Shown here: in pieces, positions 28,772 to 38,013 of the stretch
Layout of the letters: every line of letters begins with the position of its first letter
Numbering within the stretch: position 1 is the first letter of the stretch
Origin: Cupriavidus pinatubonensis
Lineage (GTDB): Bacteria; Pseudomonadota; Gammaproteobacteria; Burkholderiales; Burkholderiaceae
Direction: 5' to 3'
Length of the DNA stretch: 64,000 nt
Assembly: GCF_019602855.1 (NCBI RefSeq)
Contig: NZ_CP080767.1
Coordinates: 744,001 to 808,000 of the forward strand
Notes under the pieces: model-generated
The model's database searches: none
Told to the model about the DNA's origin: nothing
What the model saw: the letters and a program-made list of their open reading frames with translations, nothing else
Position numbers and translations under genes: made by a program

Positions 28772-31660
28772 ATGGCATTGAAGCAGTGTAAGTACGGCGT
28801 GTTTGAGTTGTCTCCCGGCGAGTCGCCTGAGTGCGACTCGCTGTGGCGATATGGCGAATGGGACGAGCGCTTGCTCGTTGTTATGCGTCGTTTTCTTTCC
28901 GCTGGCGACGTCGTCGTGGACGTCGATGCCTCTGACGGAGTACATGCGGTCGCGTTTGCCCGCATCGTAGGTGAGGGCGGGCAAGTTCACGCGTTTGAAG
29001 TTAATGCTAATTCGTCATTACTGCTTCAGCGAAATGTTGAACGGAACCGCCTGACCCATGCCATTTCGATTCACCCGCGGGCTGATGAGATTTCCTTGGA
29101 TACGGCCCGTTTGCCTGGCATGAACCTTATCCGCATCGGCCCCGATGCGGATGCTGTGACGACGCTACGGTTGGCCGAAGCTAGTATCGCCACCTCGCGA
29201 CCCGTCATCGTGATGGACGCCCAGTCCATCCGGGACAGCCAGAGCGTGATTGAGTGGGCGCATGATAAGACCTATAAGGTATTTACGCACATTGCCCATG
29301 TGTTCAATCCCGAAAACTATCGGGATTGCAGTGAGAATGTATTCGGCAACGCACAGCGGGTCGCGGTAATCCTTGTGCCGGAAGCAACCATTGACGCGAT
29401 AGACCTTCGGGGCTTGCATTCGGTTGAGAGTGCCTCGCAATTGGAGGGGCAGCGCGCTACACATAGCGCTTCGAGTCCGTTGACCTTTCCAAGGTCAGTC
29501 GATGCTTATGCCACTGTGCCGAGCATGCGCGAGCAGCTGGTCGCCATGGATTCCGAATTGCACTTCAACGTGGGTGAATCGACGGACTTCGCTTCGGCAG
29601 TGCATATAGTGGTTCCTTTCTACAAACGGCCGGAGTTGGTAAGTCAGATTTTTGAATCGCTCGTAGCCGTTGCGGATGAGATCAAAGAGATCGGTGCGAA
29701 AGTATTCTTTTATAACGACAGTCCAGATTACGAGCCATTGCAGGCCGCGTTGGACGAATGCACCTTCGACGACCCTGCAATTGAGTTTGTGGTAATCCGC
29801 AATGAATCCAATCTAGGGTTCATCGGTACTTGCAATGCCGCCTTTGCTCACGCCAAAGCGCGGCGTGCTGATGTCATTCTGTTGAACTCGGACACGATGG
29901 TGTTTCCGGGTGCACTCAGGGAGCTGCGTGACGTAGCCGCGTTAGACCCGATGATCGGCTTTGTCTCGCCGCGTAGCAACAACGCGACACTGGCCACCTT
30001 GCCTCATAGTTTTCTGGATCGTGACGTGACACCGGATGCCGGCTACACGGCGTTTCTACAGCATTCGGCAGCATTGCCGCGGTATGTTTTTGTTCCGACT
30101 GCTGTCGGCTTCTGCCTTCTCATCAAATGTGCGGTGTATAGCGAATTCGGGGTGTTCGACCCTATCTATGGCGCCGGCTACAACGAGGAGAACGATCTTG
30201 TCATGCGGGCCAATCGCGCAGGCTATCGCGCGGTCCTCGCCAACAAGGCGTTTGTCTGGCATCAGGGTGAGCAGTCCTTCGGTAGTTCGCCGCAAGCGAA
30301 GCAGGCTCGTGAGGAGCGGAATGCTCCAATCTTGAATTCGCGATATCCGGAGTATTTGCCGAGAATTCATGCACATTTTGCCTCGCCCGAATACCGCGCC
30401 GAAGATCTAATGGGATACGCTTCCGGAGATCAAGGCGAGCCCACCATCGCCTTTGATTTCTCAACGTTTGGTCCATATTTCAATGGGACGTTTGAGTCTG
30501 GCATTCGGCTCCTGGAGGCTGCTGCGCGGACGTGGCCGCCTTATTGTAAAATCGGGGTTTACATGAGCAAGGTCGCGTGGGAGTTCCATGGGCTGGCTCG
30601 CTTAGAGCGCGTGTTGCGGCTTGATGTCGACGATCCGAAGGCCAAGGTTTCCTCGATCCTCCGCATCGGCCAGCCCTTTGATGTGCAGGCAGTAGAACGG
30701 ATCGCAAATCGGGCGCCTGTTCTCGGCATCTTCATGCTCGATACCATCTCGTATGATTGCGGATACCTTGCATTGTCTTTCGATGCTGCTATCTGGCGCC
30801 ACGTCTTTGAACACACCGACGTTTTGTTCACAAACTCCCGGTTTACCCTGGAGCGCATTGCCAGCCGGTTCAAGATCGGCCCTCGTGTAATGCGACGGGT
30901 CTCGCGACATTCGCTGGATGTGACGGAATATGCAGCGCCTTCCCCGCAAGTAGCCGTGGAGCGATTGCACATTTTCGTCATCGGCAATCACTTCAGTCAC
31001 AAGTTTGTGCGGCCTACAGTCGATGCACTGGCAACGGCATTTCCAGACCGTAAGATTGTTGCGGTGGGCTATGGGGAGCCGTTGCCACAGTTTCCGAATA
31101 TTGAATGCTACGAGAGTGGGAGTATTTCGAATGAGACATTCGAGCGCTTCTACGCGGATGCGGAGGTAGTTGTTTTTCCGAGTCACTACGAGGGTTTCGG
31201 ATTTCCTATCCTCCATTCGCTTGCTCGGAAAAGACCGATCTACGTGCGGAATTCAGCGCTGTATCGCGAATTGGCTCGAGACATTGCCGGAGCGGAGAAT
31301 ATCCAATATTTCTCCACTCTGGATGCTTTGGTTGAGCAGTTGCGAGCAGGTGTTGGCACTCAATGGAAACCTGCGCGGGAGCCTGGGGAGCGAAATGGCT
31401 GGGACCGCTCAGCTCGCGAGGTCTTCCATGCTCTCGAGCAGGCACGCTCGACGCTATCGTATGACGCACTCGTTGAAAGGTTGCGGGAAGTTGATCAGCT
31501 TGGATCGGTAGGCAGTGGCGTGTTGATTGCACAGACTCCTGCACGGATCGTTGGGCGTAAAGTAGAGGTTGCGATCGAGCGATTGCTCAGTGTTCCTGGA
31601 GTTAGGCCTGTGGCGCGACGTGCCTGGAGGGCGGTCCGGCGCAGGCGTACCGCAGATTGA
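28772..31660 (+). CDS. Three-domain protein: degenerate FkbM-like domain, GT2 and GT4 glycosyltransferases
   Basis: The 962-residue product appears to assemble the exported glycan. Residues about 1-190 resemble an FkbM methyltransferase, but the SAM loop reads VDVDASDG at 49-56 where active enzymes have VDVGANxG, so methylation is doubtful. Residues about 260-530 form a GT2 domain (VHIVVPFYKRPELVSQ, NSDTMVFPGAL, GAGYNEENDLVMRANRAG). Residues about 550-890 form a GT4-type domain (FVIGNHFSHKFVRP, VVFPSHYEGFGFPILHSLA). I chose the ATG at 28772 because it has GGA spaced about nine bases upstream. A TTG at 28751 overlapping the wzt stop is an alternative. A basic C-terminal tail (RRAWRAVRRRR) may aid membrane contact. 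Confidence 0.85.
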   Translation: MALKQCKYGVFELSPGESPECDSLWRYGEWDERLLVVMRRFLSAGDVVVDVDASDGVHAVAFARIVGEGGQVHAFEVNANSSLLLQRNVERNRLTHAISIHPRADEISLDTARLPGMNLIRIGPDADAVTTLRLAEASIATSRPVIVMDAQSIRDSQSVIEWAHDKTYKVFTHIAHVFNPENYRDCSENVFGNAQRVAVILVPEATIDAIDLRGLHSVESASQLEGQRATHSASSPLTFPRSVDAYATVPSMREQLVAMDSELHFNVGESTDFASAVHIVVPFYKRPELVSQIFESLVAVADEIKEIGAKVFFYNDSPDYEPLQAALDECTFDDPAIEFVVIRNESNLGFIGTCNAAFAHAKARRADVILLNSDTMVFPGALRELRDVAALDPMIGFVSPRSNNATLATLPHSFLDRDVTPDAGYTAFLQHSAALPRYVFVPTAVGFCLLIKCAVYSEFGVFDPIYGAGYNEENDLVMRANRAGYRAVLANKAFVWHQGEQSFGSSPQAKQAREERNAPILNSRYPEYLPRIHAHFASPEYRAEDLMGYASGDQGEPTIAFDFSTFGPYFNGTFESGIRLLEAAARTWPPYCKIGVYMSKVAWEFHGLARLERVLRLDVDDPKAKVSSILRIGQPFDVQAVERIANRAPVLGIFMLDTISYDCGYLALSFDAAIWRHVFEHTDVLFTNSRFTLERIASRFKIGPRVMRRVSRHSLDVTEYAAPSPQVAVERLHIFVIGNHFSHKFVRPTVDALATAFPDRKIVAVGYGEPLPQFPNIECYESGSISNETFERFYADAEVVVFPSHYEGFGFPILHSLARKRPIYVRNSALYRELARDIAGAENIQYFSTLDALVEQLRAGVGTQWKPAREPGERNGWDRSAREVFHALEQARSTLSYDALVERLREVDQLGSVGSGVLIAQTPARIVGRKVEVAIERLLSVPGVRPVARRAWRAVRRRRTAD

Positions 31661-31723
31661 TTCGCTGTATTGCACGAGGGTTGTTGCTCACCGCACTGGT
31701 GTTTTCGTTTCCCTAATGTCTCT

Positions 31724-32752
31724 ATGAGTTCTTTTCAGAGTAATGCCGACAGCGCGGCGTCGCATGGCGAGCTTCTCGATTTTGTTTCCCGAGACCGGCT
31801 ATCGACTAGTCGCGTGCTTGTCGCGGGCGATGTGATGCTCGATCGCTACTGGTTCGGGAATGTCACACGTATATCTCCGGAAGCGCCGGTACCGATAGTT
31901 CATGTTCAACGCACGGAAGATCGGCTAGGAGGCGCAGCCAATGTAGCGCGAAACGTTGCCGCGTTAGGCGCTCATGCAGGGCTCTTGTGCGTACTTGGGG
32001 TTGACGAGCCAGGCGAGCGTCTGTTCGAGCTGTTGAAGGAAAGTGGCATTACGCCGCATGTCGAGCGTGATTTCGCGCTACCGACAACGATCAAGTTGCG
32101 TGTGATTGCACACCAGCAACAGTTAATGCGAGTCGATTTTGAGAAGACTCCGGCCCATGAAGTGTTATTGGCCGGCTTGAACCGATTCAGCGAGGTATTG
32201 CAAACGCACGACGTGGTGTTACTTTCCGACTATGCGAAAGGCGGCCTGACACATGTGACTAAGATGATCACCTTGGCACGGGCCGCGGGCAAACCGGTTC
32301 TTGTCGACCCCAAGGGCGATGACTGGGAGCGTTATCGTGGCGCCACGCTAATGACCCCGAACCGTGCCGAACTAAGGCAAGTCGTCGGCGCGTGGCAATC
32401 GGAGCAGGATTTGCTGGCCAAGGTGAGTCAGTTGCGGTCTGCGCTTGGGATCGAGGCTTTGCTTCTCACGCGCTCCGAGGAAGGCATGACTCTCTTCAGC
32501 AATGCCGGCGTGATCCATGAGTCGGCGCTTGCACGCGAAGTGTATGATGTTTCCGGGGCTGGAGATACTGTTATTGCGACTATGGCGGCAATGCTGGCAT
32601 CCGGCCTGCCTATGGCTAATGCCATGAGCCTCGCCAATCGGGCGGCGGGGATCGTTGTGGGCAAACTCGGTACCGCGACGGTTGACTATAAAGAACTATT
32701 TCCTTTGACGCCGACCGCCTTGCAGAGCGGCGATGTGAGATCCATTCAATGA
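31724..32752 (+). CDS. hldA: D-glycero-beta-D-manno-heptose-7-phosphate kinase
   Basis: HldA (RfaE1) phosphorylates heptose-7-phosphate at C1 on the way to ADP-heptose. From the ATG at 31724 the PfkB-family protein has 342 residues, with [43 protein letters not shown], and the catalytic [15 protein letters not shown] near the C-terminus. It is the kinase half only; the nucleotidyltransferase half of bifunctional HldE is absent. It overlaps hldD by four bases. Its presence inside an O-antigen-type cluster is unusual. Confidence 0.94.
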   Translation: MSSFQSNADSAASHGELLDFVSRDRLSTSRVLVAGDVMLDRYWFGNVTRISPEAPVPIVHVQRTEDRLGGAANVARNVAALGAHAGLLCVLGVDEPGERLFELLKESGITPHVERDFALPTTIKLRVIAHQQQLMRVDFEKTPAHEVLLAGLNRFSEVLQTHDVVLLSDYAKGGLTHVTKMITLARAAGKPVLVDPKGDDWERYRGATLMTPNRAELRQVVGAWQSEQDLLAKVSQLRSALGIEALLLTRSEEGMTLFSNAGVIHESALAREVYDVSGAGDTVIATMAAMLASGLPMANAMSLANRAAGIVVGKLGTATVDYKELFPLTPTALQSGDVRSIQ

Positions 32753-33744
32753 CCATTATTGTTACCGGTGCCGCCGGATTCATTGGCAGCAATCTCGTCA
32801 AGGCTCTGAACGAACGTGGAGAGACGAGAATTATTGCGGTTGATAATCTCGCAAAGGCAGAGAAATTTCACAACTTGGTAGACTGCGAAATTCACGATTA
32901 CCTCGACAAGCACGCTTTTGTTGAGCGATTTGTGCGAGGAGATTTCGGCAGCGTCCGTGCGGTATTTCATCAGGGGGCCTGCTCCGACACCATGGAAGGT
33001 GACGGCCGGTACATGATGGAAAATAACTACACTTATAGCCGTGCAGTGCTGGAGGCATGCCTTACGCAGGGCGCCCAGTTTCTCTATGCCTCGTCAGCGG
33101 CGGTCTATGGCGGTTCAAGCGTGTTCGTAGAGGATCGCAAGCACGAAGGGCCGTTGAATGTATATGGCTACTCGAAGTTCCTGTTTGACCAGGTCGTGCG
33201 TCGAGCATTGCCGACAGCACGTAGCCAGATTGCCGGCTTTCGGTACTTCAACGTTTATGGCCCGCGAGAGGCGCACAAGGGGCGGATGGCGTCCGTGGCG
33301 TTCCATAATTTCAATGAGTTCCGCGCGAATGGAAAAGTGAAGCTCTTTGGCGAATACAACGGATACGGACCGGGCGAGCAGACGCGCGATTTTGTCTCTG
33401 TCGAAGATGTCGCGAAGGTCGCTCTGGACTTTTTCGAGCATCCGGAACGTTCAGGGATTTACAACCTCGGGTCCGGGCGTGCTCAGCCCTTCAATGATAT
33501 CGCCGTAACCGTGGTTAATACGCTGCGCGAGCTCTCGGGTGAGCATCCGATGTCGCTGCAAGACATGGTCTCGCAAGGCGTGTTGGAATACATCCGTTTT
33601 CCGGACGCGTTGCGTGGCAAGTATCAGTGCTTTACCCAAGCCGATGTGTCGCGCCTGCGCGCCGCTGGCTATGAGGCTCCTTTCCTGAGCGTTCAGGAAG
33701 GGGTCGGACGATATGTTCGGTGGTTGATGGAGCAGGGGCGCTGA
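32749..33744 (+). CDS. hldD: ADP-L-glycero-D-manno-heptose-6-epimerase
   Basis: HldD inverts C6 of ADP-D-glycero-D-manno-heptose to give the LPS core donor. The 331-residue SDR protein has [52 protein letters not shown] with the catalytic YxxxK, and [18 protein letters not shown], all typical of HldD. The ATGA overlap with hldA shows coupling. gmhA, gmhB and hldC are not in the window. Confidence 0.97.
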   Translation: MTIIVTGAAGFIGSNLVKALNERGETRIIAVDNLAKAEKFHNLVDCEIHDYLDKHAFVERFVRGDFGSVRAVFHQGACSDTMEGDGRYMMENNYTYSRAVLEACLTQGAQFLYASSAAVYGGSSVFVEDRKHEGPLNVYGYSKFLFDQVVRRALPTARSQIAGFRYFNVYGPREAHKGRMASVAFHNFNEFRANGKVKLFGEYNGYGPGEQTRDFVSVEDVAKVALDFFEHPERSGIYNLGSGRAQPFNDIAVTVVNTLRELSGEHPMSLQDMVSQGVLEYIRFPDALRGKYQCFTQADVSRLRAAGYEAPFLSVQEGVGRYVRWLMEQGR

Positions 33745-33814
33745 GTCACATGGCTATGGAAAGGGGGCAGGCAGCAGTTGCAGTGGGCTTTCTGTACGAG
33801 CAGGGCAATCAGGA

Positions 33815-35047
33815 ATGGACGTAGTGTTTTCAACGAATCTTTTCGAGACAGTTACCACGCGCTATGGTGCGGTTACGTTCTTTGCGAACGATACTGGTGC
33901 CATCAGCGCCTCTCTCCGCAAGTACGGAGAGTGGGCAGAGAATGAGGTCAGCTTCATGCTGTCGCTGCTTCGGCAAGGCGACACCGTGGTTGACGTAGGT
34001 GCCTATATTGGCACGCATTCAATGGCCTTCGCACGTGGTGTCGGGAGTACCGGAAAGGTTGTTGCCATTGAGGCCCAGGCTAGCAGCTTCGAAGTGCTTT
34101 CGCAAAACAAGGCGGCAAACGGATTGGACAATGTTCGGCTGGAAAATGCAGTCGCATCGTCTTCGAGTTCTCGAGAACTGATTCCATCGATCGACATCGC
34201 TTCGCCGGCAAGCTACGGCAGTGCGTCGTTACGCGACGTCTTGTTGCCCAGTGCGGGCTCCCATGTCCCAGCCACACAACCCGACGCCCAGCTTGGTCTT
34301 GCAGTAAAGGCGATTGCGGTGGACGACTTGGACCTCGGTTCCTGCTCCCTGATCAAGATCGACGTGGAAGGCATGGAAGACGTGGTTTTGCAGGGTGCCA
34401 CGCGAACCATTAGTCAGTTCAAACCTGTCATCTACGCGGAATGCAATTCGCTGGAAGATGGGCTGCGGACGGTGAGGGCCATGAAGGCACTCAACTATCG
34501 CGTTCGCGCGCACGTTGTGCTCGCCTACAACGCTGCGAACTACAGAAGCGACGAAGAGAATATTTTTGGTGGTGCACGCGAAGTTGCGCTTGTGGGTACC
34601 CCTGCAGCGGGGTACGACCCCCTGTCGGCGTACCAATCTCGGCCTTGCGAGTATCTGATGGATATCGGGACAGCAGATGATCTTGCGTTGGCATTGCTGA
34701 ACAAGCCTCAGTATGTGCCGGAGGTTCTTCGCGAGAGTGCCGCGGCGCGTTCCGGCGGCGCGGCGTTTCTCGACGCAATGCACGGCCTGCTTGACAAGAT
34801 CGATGTGCTGCATGGCAAGTTGGGTCAATTGAACGATGACTTGAGCCTTGCACGCGACGACTTGAGCCATGCGCAAGAGGAACTGAAGCGAAGCGTCCAG
34901 GAGCGTGCTGAATTGCAGGAACAACTCCGAGAGTCAGAGGGCAATGCGCAGCGATTGCAGGCGATGATTGTGGAGATACAGGGATCAGGTAGTTGGCGGC
35001 TCACGGCGCCACTCCGTGCAATGTCGAAGGCGTTGAGCCGTCGGTGA
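33815..35047 (+). CDS. FkbM-family methyltransferase with C-terminal coiled coil
   Basis: Residues about 20-260 form a SAM methyltransferase of the FkbM type with an intact loop (VDVGAYIG at 59-66), VVAIEAQASSFEVL, and KIDVEGMEDVVLQGA. Residues about 305-385 look like a coiled coil with repeated LxxLxxxLxxAxxDL. The protein ends with GSWRLTAPLRAMSKALSRR, a short amphipathic tail common in polysaccharide enzymes. It probably O-methylates a sugar of the exported chain at the membrane. The layout (methyltransferase plus coiled coil, next to a Wzt with recognition domain) recalls chain terminators such as WbdD, though the families differ. AGGG about nine bases before the ATG supports the start. 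Confidence 0.85.
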   Translation: MDVVFSTNLFETVTTRYGAVTFFANDTGAISASLRKYGEWAENEVSFMLSLLRQGDTVVDVGAYIGTHSMAFARGVGSTGKVVAIEAQASSFEVLSQNKAANGLDNVRLENAVASSSSSRELIPSIDIASPASYGSASLRDVLLPSAGSHVPATQPDAQLGLAVKAIAVDDLDLGSCSLIKIDVEGMEDVVLQGATRTISQFKPVIYAECNSLEDGLRTVRAMKALNYRVRAHVVLAYNAANYRSDEENIFGGAREVALVGTPAAGYDPLSAYQSRPCEYLMDIGTADDLALALLNKPQYVPEVLRESAAARSGGAAFLDAMHGLLDKIDVLHGKLGQLNDDLSLARDDLSHAQEELKRSVQERAELQEQLRESEGNAQRLQAMIVEIQGSGSWRLTAPLRAMSKALSRR

Positions 35048-35124
35048 AATGTCCAGCGGCTGGAGTTCCAGCTGAGCGCGACGGTCAAGGGAAGGCCGGG
35101 TTGATTTTGAAAGGTGATATTGGG

Positions 35125-37854
35125 ATGAGAATCGTAATTGGTCTGGTGGAGCATATCGGCGACGTCGTCGCGTGTGAACCAGTTGCGCGGTATCTTAAGC
35201 TCCGGTATCCGGACTGCAGCTTGTCTTGGGTGGTCGCCGGCGCCTATAGGGAACTCATCGATTCCAATCCGTACGTTGACGAAACTATTCCGGTTGACTG
35301 TCTGACGGACTGGATCAAAATCTCGAAGCATGGGAAGTATGACAAGATCGTCGACCTGCACGTCAATTATCGCGTCTGCGCTCATTGCCGAATTCCGCTG
35401 ATCAAGGAACATGGCAATCCATATATTAATGCCTATGAATGGCTCGATCATGGTGCCTTGCTGGAAGCCTTCACGGTTGGTGCTGGGCTCCCCAAGCTGT
35501 CCGCGGCGCCGCGACTCTATCTAGGTGAGGCTCAGACCCAAGCCGTCGATGCGCTCGGGCTTCCTGAACGTTACTGCGTGATCCATCGCGAGTCGAATAA
35601 TCTTGAGAAAGATTGGACTGGTGAGAAGTGGCGTGCTCTGGCTGAGTGGATTACCGGCGAATTGAAGCTCCCTATCGTCGAGATTGGGGCAAGCAAGGCA
35701 GGCGGAGCGAATTCCCCTCTGGCGGGACTCGCCACCGATTTGCTAAACAAGACTTCGATTCTTGAAACTGGCGAAGTCATTCGTCGTGCACAATTCTTTA
35801 TCGGCGTAGATAGCGGGCCGTCGCACTTGGCTAACGCCGTGGGAGCGCCAGGTATTGTGCTGCTGGGTCGAATGGGTGCATTTCGTCAGTACACCCCTTA
35901 TACCGGCCTGTATGGTAGCGAGGCACCGGAAGTCAAGCTGGTGCGTAACCTGAACGGGCCCGCGCGACAGCTTCCGCTCGCGGATGTCCGGGATGCGGCA
36001 AGATATGTGGCCGAACTGCTGGCCGAGCGCAAGCTATCCACTACACCAGCTAAGAACCCTGGCGCGGACATGGGGCATTCGCAGACGCTAGCTACCGCCG
36101 AGCTCCAGGCGGTGAACCAGGATGACCGTGATGCCCTGCTGGCGTCGGGACTTTTCGATGAGGGCTGGTATGTCATCCACCATCCAGAGGTCGAAGGGTC
36201 GCACCATAGCCCAATCGATCATTTCCTGCTCATCGGAGCAGGTCGTGGCAACATGCCAGGGCCGGGCTTCGACAGCGCCGCTTATCTGAAGCACAACCCC
36301 GACGTGGCAGCGTCGGGCATGAATCCGCTGTTGCACTACATCCGATTCGGCAAGAGTGAAGGGCGTTTGCCCGGCCGGCCGGTTCATTCTGATGCCGAAG
36401 TTAAGTCGGCAATCCGCCATACTGGTGCCGCAGCGGCGGACGCGCCGCTGCGTCTGTCTGCCGCGCTTGAAGAGGAGTCCTTCCACATCACAGCGCCGCC
36501 GGCACCGAGCTCGGAGATGCCGCGCACATTTGCCTTCTATCTGCCACAGTTCCACCCGATTGCCGAGAACGACTGGGCGCATGGAAAGGGCTTCACTGAG
36601 TGGAACAACGTCATCAAGGCAAAACCGCTCTTCAAGGGGCATTACCAGCCCCGCGTTCCCGGGGAGTTGGGGTATTACGATCTCCGCGCATTCGACGTGA
36701 TGCGCGATCAGGTCGAACTGGCTCTTGAACATGGCATCACAGGGTTTTGCTTCTATTATTACTATTTCCACGGTAAGAAGCTGCTCTACAAGCCGATCGA
36801 GAACTACGTCAACTCCGATTTGAAGGCGCCGTTTTTCTTCCTGTGGGCAAATGAAAACTGGAGCAAGCGTTGGGACGGCGGCGATCAGGAAGTCATTATT
36901 GCCCAACAGCATTCAAAGGAAGACGACCTGAAATTCATTCGGGATCTTTTTCCGTTATTCGAGGATCAGCGCTATACCAAGATTTCTGGCAAGCCATTGC
37001 TGATGATCTATAAGGCGCATCTGTTCCCCAACATGTTGGCGACAGTAGAGACCTGGCGAGACGAGGCGGCTCGGCGAGGCTTCCCAGGGCTTTACCTTGT
37101 CATGGTCGACGACTGGACCCCTGAGCCCATTCAGCCAAGGACGCTTGGTTTTGACGCGAGCTACGAAATTCCATCGAACGTGATCCCGGCGGACGTTCTG
37201 AGTGACGACATTGAGTCGCTCGGGCTTGCGGACGACTTCACGGGCCGGATTGTCGATTACCAGAAATTTGCGCAGTTCCATATGAGTAGGCCTGCACCCG
37301 AGTACAGACGTTTCCGTACGGTCATGCTGCCTTGGGATAATACGCCGCGCTATGGTTCTCGAGCCATTGTCCACGTCAATACTGTTGGCGAAGGTTATAA
37401 GACCTGGCTGTCCCAAGCGCTCCTCGACACGCACACCCATCTGCCGCCAGAGGAGCGCATTGTATTGCTGCACTCGTGGAATGAGTGGTGCGAAGGCACC
37501 TACCTTGAGCCCGATGGAAAATTCGGCCGAGGCTATCTCGAGCAGACTCGCGAGGCGATCGACGATGTTCGTTCTGTGTTGTCGCTGCAGGGTTCACCAG
37601 AGTTCGCCCGTGCTATCCAGTTGCTGCAGCACGTCCAGCGTCGGAAGGACGAGGGCGCGTTCCGCATTCTGCAGGGAGCGCACGCGAAGTCCGCGGCCCT
37701 GTGGCGCGAACGCGATGCGCTTCAAGCCAAGCTGGCAGCCTTGCCGGCAACGATTTCGGACGTCACGCCCCCGCAGCGCGGAACGCCCTCGACCATGGGA
37801 TCGGTCCTTGATGGTGCCCGGCGGGTGCGCAGACGAATCTTGAGTGGAACATAG
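35125..37854 (+). CDS. GT9 heptosyltransferase-like domain fused to a WbsX-type glycan domain
   Basis: The 909-residue product joins two modules. Residues about 1-305 resemble GT9 heptosyltransferases (HIGDVVACEPVARYLK, and GVDSGPSHLANAVGAPGIVL). Residues about 335-415 hold the short W/Y-NPDV-HY-G-SEGR motifs that often link polysaccharide enzymes (LFDEGWYVIHHPEV, YLKHNPDVAASGMNPLLHYI). Residues about 465-820 match the WbsX/glycoside-hydrolase-99-like family (FYLPQFHPIAENDWAHGKGF, WANENWSKRWDGG, LLHSWNEWCEGTYLEP). AAGGTGA upstream of 35125 supports this start over 34993, which lies inside the FkbM gene. The GT9 part may use ADP-heptose supplied through hldA/hldD. The WbsX role is not established. 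Confidence 0.86.
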   Translation: MRIVIGLVEHIGDVVACEPVARYLKLRYPDCSLSWVVAGAYRELIDSNPYVDETIPVDCLTDWIKISKHGKYDKIVDLHVNYRVCAHCRIPLIKEHGNPYINAYEWLDHGALLEAFTVGAGLPKLSAAPRLYLGEAQTQAVDALGLPERYCVIHRESNNLEKDWTGEKWRALAEWITGELKLPIVEIGASKAGGANSPLAGLATDLLNKTSILETGEVIRRAQFFIGVDSGPSHLANAVGAPGIVLLGRMGAFRQYTPYTGLYGSEAPEVKLVRNLNGPARQLPLADVRDAARYVAELLAERKLSTTPAKNPGADMGHSQTLATAELQAVNQDDRDALLASGLFDEGWYVIHHPEVEGSHHSPIDHFLLIGAGRGNMPGPGFDSAAYLKHNPDVAASGMNPLLHYIRFGKSEGRLPGRPVHSDAEVKSAIRHTGAAAADAPLRLSAALEEESFHITAPPAPSSEMPRTFAFYLPQFHPIAENDWAHGKGFTEWNNVIKAKPLFKGHYQPRVPGELGYYDLRAFDVMRDQVELALEHGITGFCFYYYYFHGKKLLYKPIENYVNSDLKAPFFFLWANENWSKRWDGGDQEVIIAQQHSKEDDLKFIRDLFPLFEDQRYTKISGKPLLMIYKAHLFPNMLATVETWRDEAARRGFPGLYLVMVDDWTPEPIQPRTLGFDASYEIPSNVIPADVLSDDIESLGLADDFTGRIVDYQKFAQFHMSRPAPEYRRFRTVMLPWDNTPRYGSRAIVHVNTVGEGYKTWLSQALLDTHTHLPPEERIVLLHSWNEWCEGTYLEPDGKFGRGYLEQTREAIDDVRSVLSLQGSPEFARAIQLLQHVQRRKDEGAFRILQGAHAKSAALWRERDALQAKLAALPATISDVTPPQRGTPSTMGSVLDGARRVRRRILSGT

Positions 37855-37865
37855 GCGTCACGAAA

Positions 37866-37891
37866 CACCGGCCCGAGGGCCGGTGCCTTGT
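37866..37891 (+). terminator. Hairpin with T-rich tail after the GT9-WbsX gene
   Basis: CACCGGCC and GGCCGGTG form a perfect eight-base-pair stem with loop CGAG, followed by CCTTGTTTGTT. The tail is interrupted, so termination may be partial. It lies in the 159-base gap before the next glycosyltransferase and may reduce downstream expression. Confidence 0.55.
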
Positions 37892-38013
37892 TTGTTAAAA
37901 CGCTTTCAAGCCTGTGGAGGTTTTGTTATTACCGTCACATTCGGGGTTATATGCCAATCGAGCCGCAGTGATCGGCATTGTTGGACGTCTATCGACGTGT
38001 GGAGAGACACGCT

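Noticed and set aside
35125..36050. LPS core heptosyltransferase as a stand-alone gene
   Set aside because: The GT9 part continues in frame into a WbsX-type domain. A separate, typical waaC is present at 59405.
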